DNA from: Siphonodentalium dalli
Taxonomy: Eukaryota > Mollusca > Scaphopoda > Gadilida > Siphonodentaliidae
Length of the DNA: 64,000 nucleotides
NCBI GenBank assembly: GCA_032622095.1
Contig: CP136063.1
Coordinates: 279,119,426 to 279,183,425 of the forward strand
Direction of reading: 5' to 3'
Within the stretch, counting starts at the first letter, position 1; each line of letters starts with the position of its first letter. Shown here one piece after another: positions 23,560 to 35,524 of the stretch. A program made the position numbers and the translations under genes. Under the pieces are notes generated by a model. It had not been told where the DNA came from. It worked only from the letters and a program-made list of their open reading frames with translations, and made no database searches.

Positions 23560-25565
23560 TTCATGCACATAAAACAAATGATTCTAGTCATAAGGAATAC
23601 ACCGTGGATGATTAAGTCTATTATACATGCACGAAGAAAGAGAATTTGTTATATAGAACATTTTTTAAGAATCGCAGAAAAACTGGAACTACAGAAAAAA
23701 GGTATAAAGCATTTGGAAACAAATTAACTTATATTGTCAGATTTGCACCAAAAAAAAGAACTATTACATTGATTTGTTGGGGTTTCATCAAGGAAATGTC
23801 AAGAAAATATGGAACACTTTGAATGATTTACGTATGAGGAAAAGAATTATTAAATGTGCTGGAGATATTAAAATGAATAGTAAATTAACATAAAATGGAC
23901 AAGATATTACTGATGATTTCAATGATATTTTTACTACTGTACATTCCAAATATAGCAGAGAAGATTCTCGAGAGTCAATGGGGTATTAATGATTTTGTTA
24001 GTCATGAAGTAACATATTTTATGGCACCTGACCGTGTCAATGAAAGTGAGATAATAAGTACAGTTTTCAATATTTTAGTAATAAAACATCATTGAACTGT
24101 TATAGTTTGAGCATGAAGATATTGAACAAAAACTATATAATTTATAGCATTTCTTGTATTACAAATACATCGTTTCAACTGAAGAATTTCCATAAGCAAC
24201 GAAAACTGCAAAGGTTATATCACTTTTTAAATCAGGCGAAGAGGACTGTTTTTCATATTATGTACAAATATCTGTAATACCACAGCTGTCAATAATTTTA
24301 TAAAAGCTGTTCAACAAGCGACTCATGAAATATCTGGACAAGAACGGAGTTGCGGAGACTAAATGAATCACAATGTGGATTTCGAAATAATAGATCTACT
24401 TCTTTAGCTTTCATTGATTTTGTGGAAAACACAAGAACCTATCTTGATAGCAATCATCATTTAGTAGGATTATTTATAGATCTTAAACAGGCATTTGATA
24501 CAATTGATTACACAATATTATTGAAAAAAGCAGAAATGTATGGGTTAAAAGGCAGTGTTCTGAAATGCTTACATAATTATTTAACACACAGACAGCAATA
24601 TGTTTCTTTCAAAATAGTATCTGATGTGGTGTTCCACAAGGATGGGTATTAGGCCCTACACATTATTCATTTAAATATTAATGATCTCCCAATTATTATT
24701 CTTGGTCTATAAGCTATACTTAATGTATGCGAATGCTGCAAATATTTTCCTTTCAGGGTCTGATTTGAACAAAACTGTCAGCAGTTTAAACTGTGGACTT
24801 GAAACAAATGCAAGAGTGGTTTAATTTGAATAATTGTCACTGAATGATTTAAAAACTAAATGTATGATATATAGCACTAAGAAAGTTGAGTTAGGAAATA
24901 TAAATATTAAGGTTCATATAAATGGAAATTCAGAAATGAATCAAATTAAACTGCATGGAATTATTGTAGATAATCAGCTGAACTGGAAATCTCACATATA
25001 TATGATAAAATCAAAGGTTACTAGACATTTATGAATGATATATCGTATAAGGACTTAATAAATAACACGGCTCTTTTAAATATCTATCAGAGTTTTATTG
25101 GACTAAATATGAGTTACTGTTGTGAAGTCTGGGGAAACACTTGCTCTTCAAATCTTGAAGCAAGTATTCTTTTTTTCAAATGTGAGCAATCCGGGTCATA
25201 GACGAAGTTGCAGAAAAAGTCACACAAAATCTTTGTTTTATAAATATAATGCGTTGAACTTTCGTGATTTAGTGACAATGAGCACCCTTATAATAGCCTA
25301 GAAAGTGAAAACATTTCTTTTACCTGAAGATATATTAAACTTTTTCGATTTAATAAAAAGTAGGCACAACTATTTTAAACATCAGAAGGAAATGTTCGCA
25401 ATACAGCACAGAAGAACGAAAGATTATTTAGTCCCAGTATCGCTGCAACCGATCTTTGAAATTCCTTACCAGATAAAATAAGGTGCGTGCCTGATTTGGG
25501 TCACTTTAAAGCAAAGTGTAAGAAACACTTTCTATAAACATATGTAATGGAGAATGAGTTTAGAA
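23560..25565 (+). pseudogene. Decayed non-LTR retrotransposon (LINE) reverse transcriptase
   Basis: Several frames together show the order of a LINE polyprotein after the endonuclease: a PWMIKSII-type linker (about 23605), NVKKIWNTLNDL (about 23800), then the reverse transcriptase with QCGFRNNRSTSLAF (24368), FIDLKQAFDTIDY (24474), GVPQG (24628) and, after a frameshift, MYANAANIF (24723) where an active enzyme has YADD. The thumb and tail follow (LNWKSHI, SYCCEVWGNT, HTKSLFYKYN). The element is broken by many frameshifts and stops and lacks both catalytic aspartates of the YADD box. It resembles the Jockey/CR1 group, but I cannot place it more closely. The endonuclease part is not visible, which fits 5' truncation or decay. 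Confidence 0.85.
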
Positions 25566-26330
25566 CCTTTACTTATAACCATTACATATATATTTAATAA
25601 TATATCTTTATTTTTATTAGCTTTAGGTTTAAATTTATAACTACACTTTGCACATCTTAATATAAATCACAAAGTACATGTAATTATTTGTACTAGTTCT
25701 TAATATCGGAAGACCACATACAAATCAGAAAATTAAATCATTTATATGATTAAGGGATGTGTTTTCCTTAAAGTAGAACTACATCTATCACCTCACATCA
25801 ACACGAATTTGAATGTCAACATATATGACAGATTCAGAAAACAAATCAGTACAGTGTAACTTACCGCTAACAGAAACAGTTTTTACGTTATGGAATCCCA
25901 ATGTTGTTTCATGCAGATTTATGTTGTTTGGGATAACAAATATTAACTTTGTTTAAAGCTTTATTTTAAATGATAGTGTTATATTACGTTGTTGCAAAAT
26001 TTTATTGTAGATGTTTTAATAAGTGTTCTGGATAAATTAACTGAAGTCAGAAAAGGACAGCAAACTTTGAAAATAAAACTTCCTCACCTTGGACTCGGTT
26101 ACTTCCGATTTTTGTTGTGTCCGTTAATCCACTGTGAATTGGGTTTATTATGATTTAAAGCCACTCGGCAGTTTGTGCTCTAAAATAACCTAATAATATT
26201 CGCCTTTGAATTGTTCCCGGTATCGAAATAGGTCGACAAATACTTGTACTACCTTTCTATGAACATTATATGTCACAGAACGGCACATTGAAGTCATCAA
26301 AAATACAACTTTGAACACGATGTTTGGGTT
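25566..26330. other. Unassigned AT-rich sequence
   Basis: It may include the 3' untranslated end of the decayed LINE. No repeat or exon is recognised. Confidence 0.35.
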
Positions 26331-26600
26331 AAAAACAAATATTTGCACGGTATGAAACAGAAAAGAGCGTTTCGTGTTAGTACATTACTGATGTGATAGA
26401 AATAAAGAACGTTTGTGTCACTTATGTGCGAAACAATGAGAATATCTGGAAATTGGCTGTGCCCATGGAAAGTATTGTTCAGAGCATATGAAGCCGGTAA
26501 ATCAATATTTCGTGTATTTGTCAACCTATCTTATACCTCATTCCAAATTACGTAGACAAAATTAGAAGCTCGAATGAGCCATATCCTGCGAGTTATTCGA
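26331..26600. repeat. Dispersed repeat related to the 42-bp minisatellite locus
   Basis: GGTATGAAACAGAAAAGAGC is followed by about two degenerate TAAAGAGCG units, and later by ACGTAGACAAAATTAGAAGC and TCGAATGAGCCAT. The locus at 47.1-47.7 kb has the same left (GGCATGGAACAAAAAAGAGC) and right (CGTAGACAAAAGGAAATTCG, AATGAGCTATG) borders around 13 units. This is therefore a short-array copy of the same dispersed element. Confidence 0.7.
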
Positions 26601-26752
26601 CAGTTTGAAAAAAAAAAACATTTAGACATGGGTTCAAAGAATATTACAACTAAATTCGAAAAATAAATGTCACATATTCAGGTATATGCTTGCCTCTTTC
26701 GCTTTCAAATATATTCACACAATGTTCCTACACAACACCAATGTATTGTTAA

Positions 26753-27144
26753 CCCTTTACCCAACAAACCGGCCAAAAACGGCCAAGTAAAGCTGCAACA
26801 GCCAAAATTATCTTGGGTCTGTCTCAATAAAACCATACAAATATGGATATCATTGGAACCGGCTCATTGACCACATTGTGATGGTTACAGTTATGCCCTG
26901 CGCCAATGCATTCTCTTATATATGCGAGTCGACCATAGGTCGCCTCGCATATATAAGAGAATGCATTGGCCTAAAAAAAAAAAAAATTTAACACTTTTTA
27001 CCATTTTTTCTTACATTCTTTAACAATTTTATAATTTTTAATGTGTTAAGCCAATGCATTCTCTTATATATGCGAGGCGACCTATGGTCGACTCGCATAT
27101 GTAAGAGAATGCATTGGCACAGGGCCCTTCTGTTGGGTAAAGGG
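26753..27144. mobile_element. piggyBac-like MITE (TTAA target, 14-bp inverted ends)
   Basis: TTAA is present at 26749-26752 and 27145-27148. Directly inside lie the inverted ends CCCTTTACCCAACA and TGTTGGGTAAAGGG. The TTAA target and CCC ends are the signature of the piggyBac superfamily. Inside are two 67-bp hairpins of the recurrent MITE family (26903-26969 and 27051-27117) joined by a short AT spacer. There is no transposase frame. A partial second copy lies in reverse orientation at 29554-29775. Confidence 0.85.
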
Positions 27145-27267
27145 TTAACATGTGGCGCTGAGCTGATGTCGAAGTGTGGTTGCCTTACTCCTCCGTATCG
27201 GAATTTATATGTGAATTATCGCTCAGCTAAAATCACAAATGACGGTGATAAAATGTCACAATTGTAA

Positions 27268-27366
27268 ATTAACCCGGTTCATTGTGAAAGTAACCCGGTT
27301 TATTGTGAAAGTAACCCGGTTTATTGTGAAAGTAACCCGGTTTATTGTCAAAGTAACCCGGTGTAT
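27268..27366. repeat. 22-bp minisatellite, about 4.5 copies
   Basis: Units of TAACCCGGTTTATTGTGAAAG repeat every 22 bp. The first (TTCATTG) and last (GTGTATT) units differ. Confidence 0.93.
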
Positions 27367-28510
27367 TACATAGAAAACATTATATTTGTTCTGAATTCCA
27401 CAAGAGTTGCCAAATGAATGTTGTAATTTAATGTGAAAACATATTTTATCACAATGTTCACATAATTTTAGAAGAATACAAACTCGTTTGACCTCGCGAA
27501 CTTCGTAACAGTTCGGGTCTTCTCCAGACGTAAACAAACATCAACTGTCACGTTACTCCTAATTACACGGCATATCATGGGCGAAATTTCGCACGACATT
27601 TTGATTGTAATACATCATTATGACCGTAAAACATCACTCTTTCCGATAAATGTAATATTTTGTATTGATTTGTGAGATAAAGACGATTTTAAAATTCCGC
27701 CACTGGATCTGGGCATAATGTTCCATATAGAAGAGAGGCCCCCACCCCCTTTTCGTACGCCGTATTCCATGCCCTGTTATGAGGTACGCCGTATTCCGGC
27801 CCCTCTGTTGGGAGGTATTCGGTATTCCAAAAATACCGGTATTCGTACGCCGACCTTCCAAAAAATGATCATAATAATAATATAAATGCGATTTTTGTCA
27901 CAATAAATTATACATTCACGGTTTGACATACAGATCGTCGATCATCGTCATTTTAGATAATTTTAGACGTGGACACTGCGGGTGACCGGCGTTCGTACGG
28001 CAATAGAAAATTTATCCATATGGCTGTTAACTGGTATTCCGTATTCCACCCTGGCCTCTGTGTTAAGTGGTATGCCGTATTCTAGGGGGGGGGGGGTGGG
28101 GCGGGGGCATCAGAAGAGTAAGGCAACAGTACTTCAGCGTTAACCAGTATTATCCCTCTAGATTTCACTAGCTGGTTTACGTCGTATGAAACTTGGACTG
28201 GGTTAGTAAATGTATGACTGTCGTCACACCACGGGGAGTGATATCAAATACTCCCCGTTGAGGTCAAACTGTTTTCCATTTGTTGTGATATGACCCGTAT
28301 TTAAACTCATTTCGATTGAATAATTAGAGCGATTTCGCATGTAGGTTGTAGCTTTTTGACATTCAAATGCAATTACTGGAAAATGTCCAATCATAAACAT
28401 GGTTCATTCCGATTGGGATCTATATAAGCTTGTTAAAATAAAATCAACTATGTCAATTGGTCATTTGAATTTATAACCAATTTGTAACTCAACCGATTGC
28501 CACAAGTTTT
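27367..28510. other. Unassigned sequence with CCGTATTCC motifs
   Basis: Between 27750 and 28085 the motif TACGCCGTATTCC or GGTATTCGGTATTCC recurs at least six times, flanked by C-rich (27740) and G-rich (28085) tracts, so a decayed repeat is likely. The rest, including a frame at 27634-27861, shows nothing recognisable. Confidence 0.4.
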
Positions 28511-28514
28511 TTAA

Positions 28515-28595
28515 CCCTTTCTATTCTAAACAACCGTTGAACTTATTATCTGAACATCTGAACAACTAATCAATGACGATTTAGTATAGAACGGG
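28515..28595. mobile_element. Possible 81-bp TTAA-type mini-element
   Basis: CCCTTTCTATTCTAAA follows TTAA at 28511, and the complement of the other end (TTTAGTATAGAACGGG) matches it at 14 of 16 positions. The right flank is TTAG rather than TTAA. It could be a tiny internally deleted piggyBac-like element. Confidence 0.45.
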
Positions 28596-29553
28596 TTAGA
28601 TAGATAGATAATTTTTTAATGGCTAAAAGATGCAAAATTTGCAGACATATGAGCATAAGCATATATACAAAAGAGTAAAACAGAGTGTGACATTCATATA
28701 GTATAAATATAACAAGTATAGATATATAAATATAACAAGAATGCAGCCTGACAGTTCTGTAGAGGGACAAGATAGTGAATAAACCTAGCTTAGTAATGAC
28801 TACTAAATAGATACTCATACCTTTATATATATATACAAACATGAAAAATCAACCCGTGCTATCACACCCCCTCCCTCAACAGGACTTTCATGTTGCTTAA
28901 GAGATACTATATAGTAAGAGAACCAACAGCTCATCGACACCTGCATATACACACTGCTGCCATGTATGGTTCAACTTCAACTTATACAGAGTTGTCCCTT
29001 CGTCAACAACACTCATCATTATAACCCCAAAGTGGTGTTCGAATCGGTGTAACCAGGGGCGTGGCGAGATGGGAGGCGGGGGTTGCTTTGTTCACGATTT
29101 TAAAGTGGGAAATTTCATGCCTTACACAACATTTGTTGGAACTTCTTCACCACATATAGGTTGTAATTGTTGTCATTGATTTATTGTCCAATTAGTGATT
29201 AGTGGAATGTTTTAGACCAACTGTAACTTGAGGTACCAATTGGATAATTCCAACCCAAGGATGGGGGTAATTGCAAGTTTGTGTTTGTGTTCTCTGGTAT
29301 TCATTGTCGTTATGCAATGAACATCAAGTAGGATAATAACACGAACCGGCGTATATCAACTGTGCTAAATGGAAAACATGAACCATCAATAGAAGGGAAC
29401 AGAAGCATTTCCCAAGTGTTCATAAATTTAGAGTGTTATCTAAACGATTCTCAAATTGAACCAATATTATCATAACTCGCCCTTTATATACATTTTGCGG
29501 TCTGGAAATGTAAGAAAAAATGGTAAAAAGTGTTAAAAAAAAGATTTTTTTAG
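28596..29553. other. Unassigned sequence
   Basis: It starts with a short TAGATAGATA run. A 90-codon minus frame (28570-28842) is rich in hydrophobic residues but has no family match that I recognise and is probably chance. Confidence 0.35.
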
Positions 29554-29775
29554 GCCAATGCATTCTCTTATATATGCGAGGCGACCTATGGTCGACTCGC
29601 ATTTATAAGAGAATGCATTGGCACATGGCATAACTGTAACTATCACAATGTGGTCAAGGAGCCGGTTCCAATGATATCCATATTTGTATGGTTCTATTGA
29701 GACAGACCGAAGATATTTTAGGCTGTTGAATCTTTATTTGGCCGGTTTTGGCCGGTTTGTTGGGTAAAGGGTTAA
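29554..29775 (-). mobile_element. Partial copy of the piggyBac-like MITE, reversed
   Basis: A 67-bp hairpin (29554-29620) is followed by CATAACTGTAAC, CACAATGTGG, GAGCCGGTTCCAATGATATC and TGTTGGGTAAAGGGTTAA. This is the reverse complement of 26749-26969, including the same junction between hairpin and element. The other end is missing or too diverged. Confidence 0.8.
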
Positions 29776-31156
29776 TACATTTCTTTGTACATTGCTTCTC
29801 ATGTGTTCATACATACATGAAAATCTCGAGTTGCTCGTAATATGCATACACAAGGATACATCTCCCGTGTCGTTTTGACTTTGAACTTCGAATATTGAAA
29901 AAAATATGGGGTGGGGTGAAGAGTCAGGTCACATGCAGGCAACAATCCTCTCTTTTGGTAAACCTGTCGCAAATACCCAAATTTCTCAGACGATCACCGC
30001 ATCATCGTATAGCTCAACTAATTTGTTCACCTTCTTGCAATCTATTACAGAAATGTGAATTGTGCCAGTCTGTCTATTTTGGTGAAATTTAACTAACGAT
30101 CTTGGAATGCACGTCTCTGAACAAGACAAGAAATGATGTCTGGTATTCAATTCTTGAAAAAAATGGATTGTCTTGTTTATTTAAACTTGATGCATATACT
30201 TGTCCAAAACAATTCGAAATTTTCCTCTTGAAGATACAGACATTGAGTCATATGAAGCTATTCGCCTGTTCACTGAAAGTGATGCACGCTTGTGGAGAGA
30301 AGCTACATTCCGGAAACCCAACCGTCTATAGACTCTCATTTTACACGAGATTACATAATTTAGACGTGAATTGAAATATTATAACTTAGTTACATCTGTT
30401 TGATGCTACATTAGCTTAGCTAAGTCTGTAAATAAACACACATGTGCCAAAAACATAACATTCATATACAGTAAATTTGAAACTGACCACACGTACGTCC
30501 AACCATTTCTGTGCTCCACACGCCAGTTCTTGGTCTGCGATGCATCGATTCGGTGTCTCGTGGGGAACATTTTTGAATCTCATGGGAATTTCCCCATCTC
30601 GATTCATCGCCGACCAACAAATGACTCATCAGTCGCACGGAATCGATACTTATCCATCCTTATTTCACTATGATTCACCAATCGTCTGAGCCATCTTGTA
30701 CTTTATGGTCTCCTGTATATATGTTGGGTTATCTGTATTTGTCATTTTGTTTTTGTTCACCGTTTGTATTTACTACATTATATCAACTCTTCATGATATG
30801 GATATATATATATATACATATGATTCATCTGACACATAGACTGTCCAACAACTACTCATTATTAAATTTAGCTGTTTGATAGTTTGTTTATCAGAAGGCT
30901 TATAATGACAATAACATAACAAAACGGAACATGTAAGCATAATCTAACTTGGAAAAGAGAAGTACAAACAACCAATAAAGGCATCGCCTTTGGTTTCTAT
31001 ATAAAGATGGGGACATTGCTGATATTAGCGCTAAGCTTTCTGACAAACCATGTGCTCTGGTGGAGTTATGTCTTTATATATATTGTATATATTAGTATAC
31101 AATGTATGTTCGTTCCTGTGTTTGATTTACACCTAATGGGTCCTCTTTCTCAACAG
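29776..31156. other. Intron sequence upstream of the cyclase exon
   Basis: No second exon, repeat or transposon is recognised. Frames at 30102-30374, 30477-30689 and 30670-30879 have no known domain. The last 15 bases are a pyrimidine-rich acceptor tract ending CTCTTTCTCAACAG. Confidence 0.4.
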
Positions 31157-31306
31157 ATTGGTGCTAATATAATCCTGTTCCTGTGTGCGTACCTTGCTGG
31201 GCTCGGCACGGCGATTACGACTGAAAATTATCTCAGGAGCAGCTTCGATACCCACGCTGACTCAGAACAGACCAAGAAAGATGTGGAGCAAGAATACAGA
31301 CAACAG
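31157..31306 (+). CDS. Transmembrane adenylate cyclase, exon (last helix of first membrane cassette plus linker)
   Basis: This exon encodes 50 residues in phase 0. Residues 1-20 (IGANIILFLCAYLAGLGTAI) form the final membrane helix of the first six-helix cassette. The rest is the charged helix that leads into the first catalytic domain, ending EQEYRQQ. It is bounded by a pyrimidine-rich acceptor (TCTTTCTCAACAG) and a donor CAG|GTTCGA, which is acceptable but weak. Joined to 36252-36370 it reads RQQ-EEFLLSVLP, matching the conserved RQQE-LLLSVLP block of membrane adenylate cyclases, which make cAMP from ATP at the plasma membrane. The short extracellular and helix exons upstream were not found. 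I cannot assign the isoform. Confidence 0.85.
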
Positions 31307-31357
31307 GTTCGACTAAAGCAATTAGTGGGTGTATTCCAATCCGGATTATTTTTTTAA

Positions 31358-31626
31358 AATAAATGTTTCTTACAATTTTTAGGACATAAAATAAAAAAAC
31401 ATCCAATACCCTGCAGGGAGCCCCACACATATATAGAAGCATATAGAAGAGTGTCGTCTGCTCATGTTTGTCTGGGGCTCTGTATGGGTGAAATTATTAA
31501 ATTGTTAAAGAATACAAGAAACAATTATTAAAATTGTAAAAAATTGTTAGGCCAATGCATTCTCTTATATATGAGAGGCGACCTATGGTCGACTCGCATA
31601 TATAAGATAATGCATTGGTACAGGGT
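31358..31626 (-). mobile_element. Hairpin-ended MITE, reversed and missing one end
   Basis: The spacer (complement of GAGCCCCAGACAAACATGAG at about 31462) is followed by a 67-bp hairpin (31552-31618) and the terminus CAGGGT. The hairpin of the other end is absent: homology stops near 31358, 50 bp after the exon. The 60 bp that follow match those after the MITE at 16631. Confidence 0.85.
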
Positions 31627-32410
31627 AAAAACAAAATCCCGACTGGATTTGATATGGCGGCATTGGCGGGTCACATATCCTTGCGCCGTCCGCATCGATT
31701 CGATCGAAGATTAGAGATAATGATGCAAGTTATGTTACTGTATTTAGGCCACACCCTTGTGTCGGGTAAGTCCAATCATTGATTTGTGTGACCTCCAGTA
31801 TTACTATTTATTACACACTTAGTCGTGATTTATAAGGATTTATCGGTGAATGAATTACGTCCGCGGTGAGTTCACGGGATCACTGACCGGGGACTATTTT
31901 GTCACATATATCTTTTACATTAGCGCCTTTATTGGTGGAAATGTGTAATAAACATAATAATCACTTGGTTTAGATGATTACGTGATAATTCACGTACTAA
32001 TTGAATCAATTCGATAAATCTCTATATAACTAACATAATTATATCCGGTATCACCGGAATTGGAAGTTGCTAGTCGGATGTGGACGTGGCGTTATGTACG
32101 TCGTTGCTCTTGGTGAGAATTTGCAACGTGGTATATACATCAATACGTATTCAATGACTATGATTCCGTTCAATAGGCGTCACTCCCATCGTTGTGGTAT
32201 ACATTCGAATTCGCGTTATTAGGGTAGTTGGGTTACCAGGACCTATCTACACCCGACCACTTTAACAGATCCATGAACACGATGATGTCATATGCGCAGG
32301 TTCAAATTCACACTGAACGAGCAGGATAACATAATGGTATATTCCTCATATTTCGACAATGCATGGTTTCCAAGTTCTCTCATCTACGCACATGCAAAAC
32401 CGAGGATGAC
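31627..32410. other. Intron sequence, mostly unassigned
   Basis: After the segment shared with 16632-16690 there is no recognisable repeat or exon. Confidence 0.35.
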
Positions 32411-32690
32411 ATTAACCATATATAATAACCATATATAATAACCATATATAATAATCGATGAATTCCCACGCGACATTAACCATATATAATAATCATATAT
32501 AATAACCATATATAATAACCATATATAATAACCATATATAATAATCGATGAATTCCCACGCGACATTAACCATATATAATAATCGATGAATTCCCACGCG
32601 ACATTAACCATATATAATAATCGATGAATTCCCACGCGACATTAACCATATATAATAATCAATGAATTCCCACGCGAAATACACGGATTA
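32411..32690. repeat. Compound minisatellite of ACCATATATAATA and a longer 41-bp unit
   Basis: Runs of 14-bp AACCATATATAATA units alternate with the block ATCGATGAATTCCCACGCG plus ACATT. The block recurs five times, the last with CAATGAATTCC and ending CGAAATAC. Confidence 0.92.
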
Positions 32691-32887
32691 ATGCCCTGTT
32701 CATAGAACATGACACTTTTGCCAATCCCATCCACAAGAATGAAGAAACCCCGCGCATGCTGCAAAAAAAAAAATAGGTGTGCTACCAATATTTCACTGAC
32801 AATATCCACCAACTCCCGACCGAGTACTTCCGTAACGCCCGAGTGGTACGAAGCAGCCACAGTACGAGCAATCAAATTGGTTTTTTA

Positions 32888-33257
32888 CCCTGTTCCAATG
32901 CATTCTCTTATATATGCGAGTCGATCATAGGTCGCCTCACATATATAAGAGAATGCATTGGCCTAACAATATTTTACAATTTTAATAATTTGTTCTTGTA
33001 TTCTTTAACAATTTTATAATTTCACCCATACAGAGCCCCAGACAAACATGAGCAGACGACACTCTTCTATATGCTTCTATATATGTGTGGGGCTCCCTGC
33101 AGAGTAATGGATGTTTTTTTTATTTTATGTCCTAAAAATTGTAAGAAACATTTATTTAAAAAAAATGATAAAAAATTGTTAGGCCAATGCATTCTCTTAT
33201 ATATGCGAGGCGACATATGGTCGACTCGCATATATAAGAGAATGCATTGGCACAGGG
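32888..33257. mobile_element. Hairpin-ended MITE, complete copy, 370 bp
   Basis: The ends are CCCTG and CAGGG. Each end is itself a 67-bp hairpin (32895-32961 and 33184-33250) with a stem of about 26 bp and the motif GTCGA(C/T)CATAGGTCGCC or its complement in the loop. The spacer of about 220 bp contains GAGCCCCAGACAAACATGAG. It is non-coding and so non-autonomous. It is the best reference copy for the family in this window. No clear target-site duplication is seen beyond flanking T and A runs. Confidence 0.92.
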
Positions 33258-33287
33258 TAAAAACATCTATGCACGTAACTCTGCAGT

Positions 33288-33820
33288 GCTCTTGACTTGA
33301 AAAATATTTTATTTGCATAATATGAAAAGGGATTGGGGCATAAGTTTTTAACACTTATGAAGCCCCTCTCCCGATACAATAATAAAATACATGTAATCAA
33401 GATGACGGTACAAACGTATTTACATGATGATCAGTTTTGAGATATATAATTTGTATTGCATTCCAGAGGTTGTTGAGATTGCTAATATGATCTATTGGTG
33501 TATGTTCAGAGGTTAGAAAAAAGTAATAGTAGACAGTCATGTACTCGGTTTTGGAAGACATTACTGACAATTAATACGAACGTGCATGTTTGTGGGGGAG
33601 GTGGTCCATTTGGGAGAAAACTGCCACACAAAAATTGAAATTTCGGAAGCACCTTTAAGTGTATTCAAAAGTAATATACATATGTATATACATACACATA
33701 TATACACATACATACATATACACATACAACCATATACTATATAATCTTTTAGGGGTCGAAACGCTTAGTCGCCGCAATATATTGCTGTGTGATGTAAAAT
33801 TGCTCAATGGTCACAACTAG
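33288..33820 (-). mobile_element. 5'-truncated LINE tail with 17-bp target-site duplication
   Basis: GCACGTAACTCTGCAGT (33271-33287) and GCGCGTAACTCTGCAGT (33821-33837) flank the segment and differ at one base, as expected after target-primed insertion. On the minus strand it carries the end of the LINE open reading frame seen at 41225-41258 (CGACTAAGCG and GACCCCTAA) and finishes with the 3' end of the same family (CCCAATCCC near 33335, CAAGTCAAG at 33291). A simple CA/TA run lies at about 33670-33735. Only about 0.5 kb of the 3' end was inserted. Confidence 0.85.
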
Positions 33821-33956
33821 GCGCGTAACTCTGCAGTCACACCACGCTTAACAAGAAACAGAATCTTTTAGGCTTGAGCCCTTTTACTAAAGGGATTATC
33901 CCATCCAGTTAATTTGTTAAAGAATGTAAGACAAATTGATAAAAAAAATTGTTAGG

Positions 33957-34031
33957 CCAATGCATTCTCTTATATATGCGAGACGACCTATAGGCGACTC
34001 GCATGTATAAGAGAATACATTGGCACAGGGC
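33957..34031. mobile_element. Solo hairpin of the MITE family
   Basis: A 67-bp hairpin (33957-34023) plus the terminal CAGGGC, preceded by about 45 bp of AT-rich spacer ending TTGTTAGG as in other copies. Several stem positions differ (CATGTATAAG, AATACATTGG). Confidence 0.85.
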
Positions 34032-34731
<700 letters not shown>

Positions 34732-35364
34732 CACTTCTCTCCTTTCGCCAAAAACTCAACATTAATACACACAGATACTAGCGTGACCCCTTTCTCACCT
34801 CTCTTACTTCTCTCCTTTCGTCAAACACAACATTAATACTACACAATGGCGTTGTCATACATATCAGATAACAGAAAAGTGTTTTACATCGAACACAATC
34901 ACACAACATTAATACACCCTGGTGATTCGATGACTGCTGGCGTCAATACACACTGGCGTATAAGTATTTGGTGACACAGTTTGCTGTACATCATTGCATA
35001 TTGAAATCGAAAGCTTACAATAGCCAAGGGACTTAGTTGAATGTAAAAGTCGGAATAATCTGGGCAAGAAGATACAATATAATATGTTTTACTTAATTAG
35101 ACCAGAGTTGTAAAATTTGCCTATAACATAAAAAAGGTAATATGTCGTAGTTGGGAACTCGAAGCTGCGTGGACAACCTCTTTCCCAAATGAAGACCGCA
35201 ACACCGCCTTCTGTACCTTCAAATTAAATCTTTAATAATATTTTGATTTGTGAATAGCATAAATTGTTGCATAATAGCATTCTAATGCAGATTATTCACT
35301 TGTAGAAATCAGAGACAACAGACGGAACTGTTACTTACAATATGTGTAATTCAGGAGTGGCAGT
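34732..35364. other. Intron sequence, unassigned
   Basis: It contains short duplications of CAACATTAATAC and CACACTGGCG. No gene or transposon is recognised. Confidence 0.35.
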
Positions 35365-35384
35365 GGGGGGGGGGGGGGGGGGGG
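35365..35384 (+). repeat. G20 homopolymer
   Basis: An uninterrupted run of 20 G. Length is likely to be unreliable in sequencing. Confidence 0.95.
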
Positions 35385-35524
35385 TTCAAGAGGCTGCATG
35401 TGGATACGCCCCACCCCGTCGAGGAAATCTGCAATGGTCAGCCCGGTAGCTTCCGGGATCGTATATAGCCTCCAAATAGCCCCCCTAATGATTTAAACAG
35501 AACGTCCACTAGGATTATCGTGCT

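Noticed and set aside
32709-33400. Several overlapping 67-95 codon frames
   Set aside because: They run through the hairpin MITE and LINE tail and differ between copies; shared peptides such as CILLYMR come from the hairpin stem.
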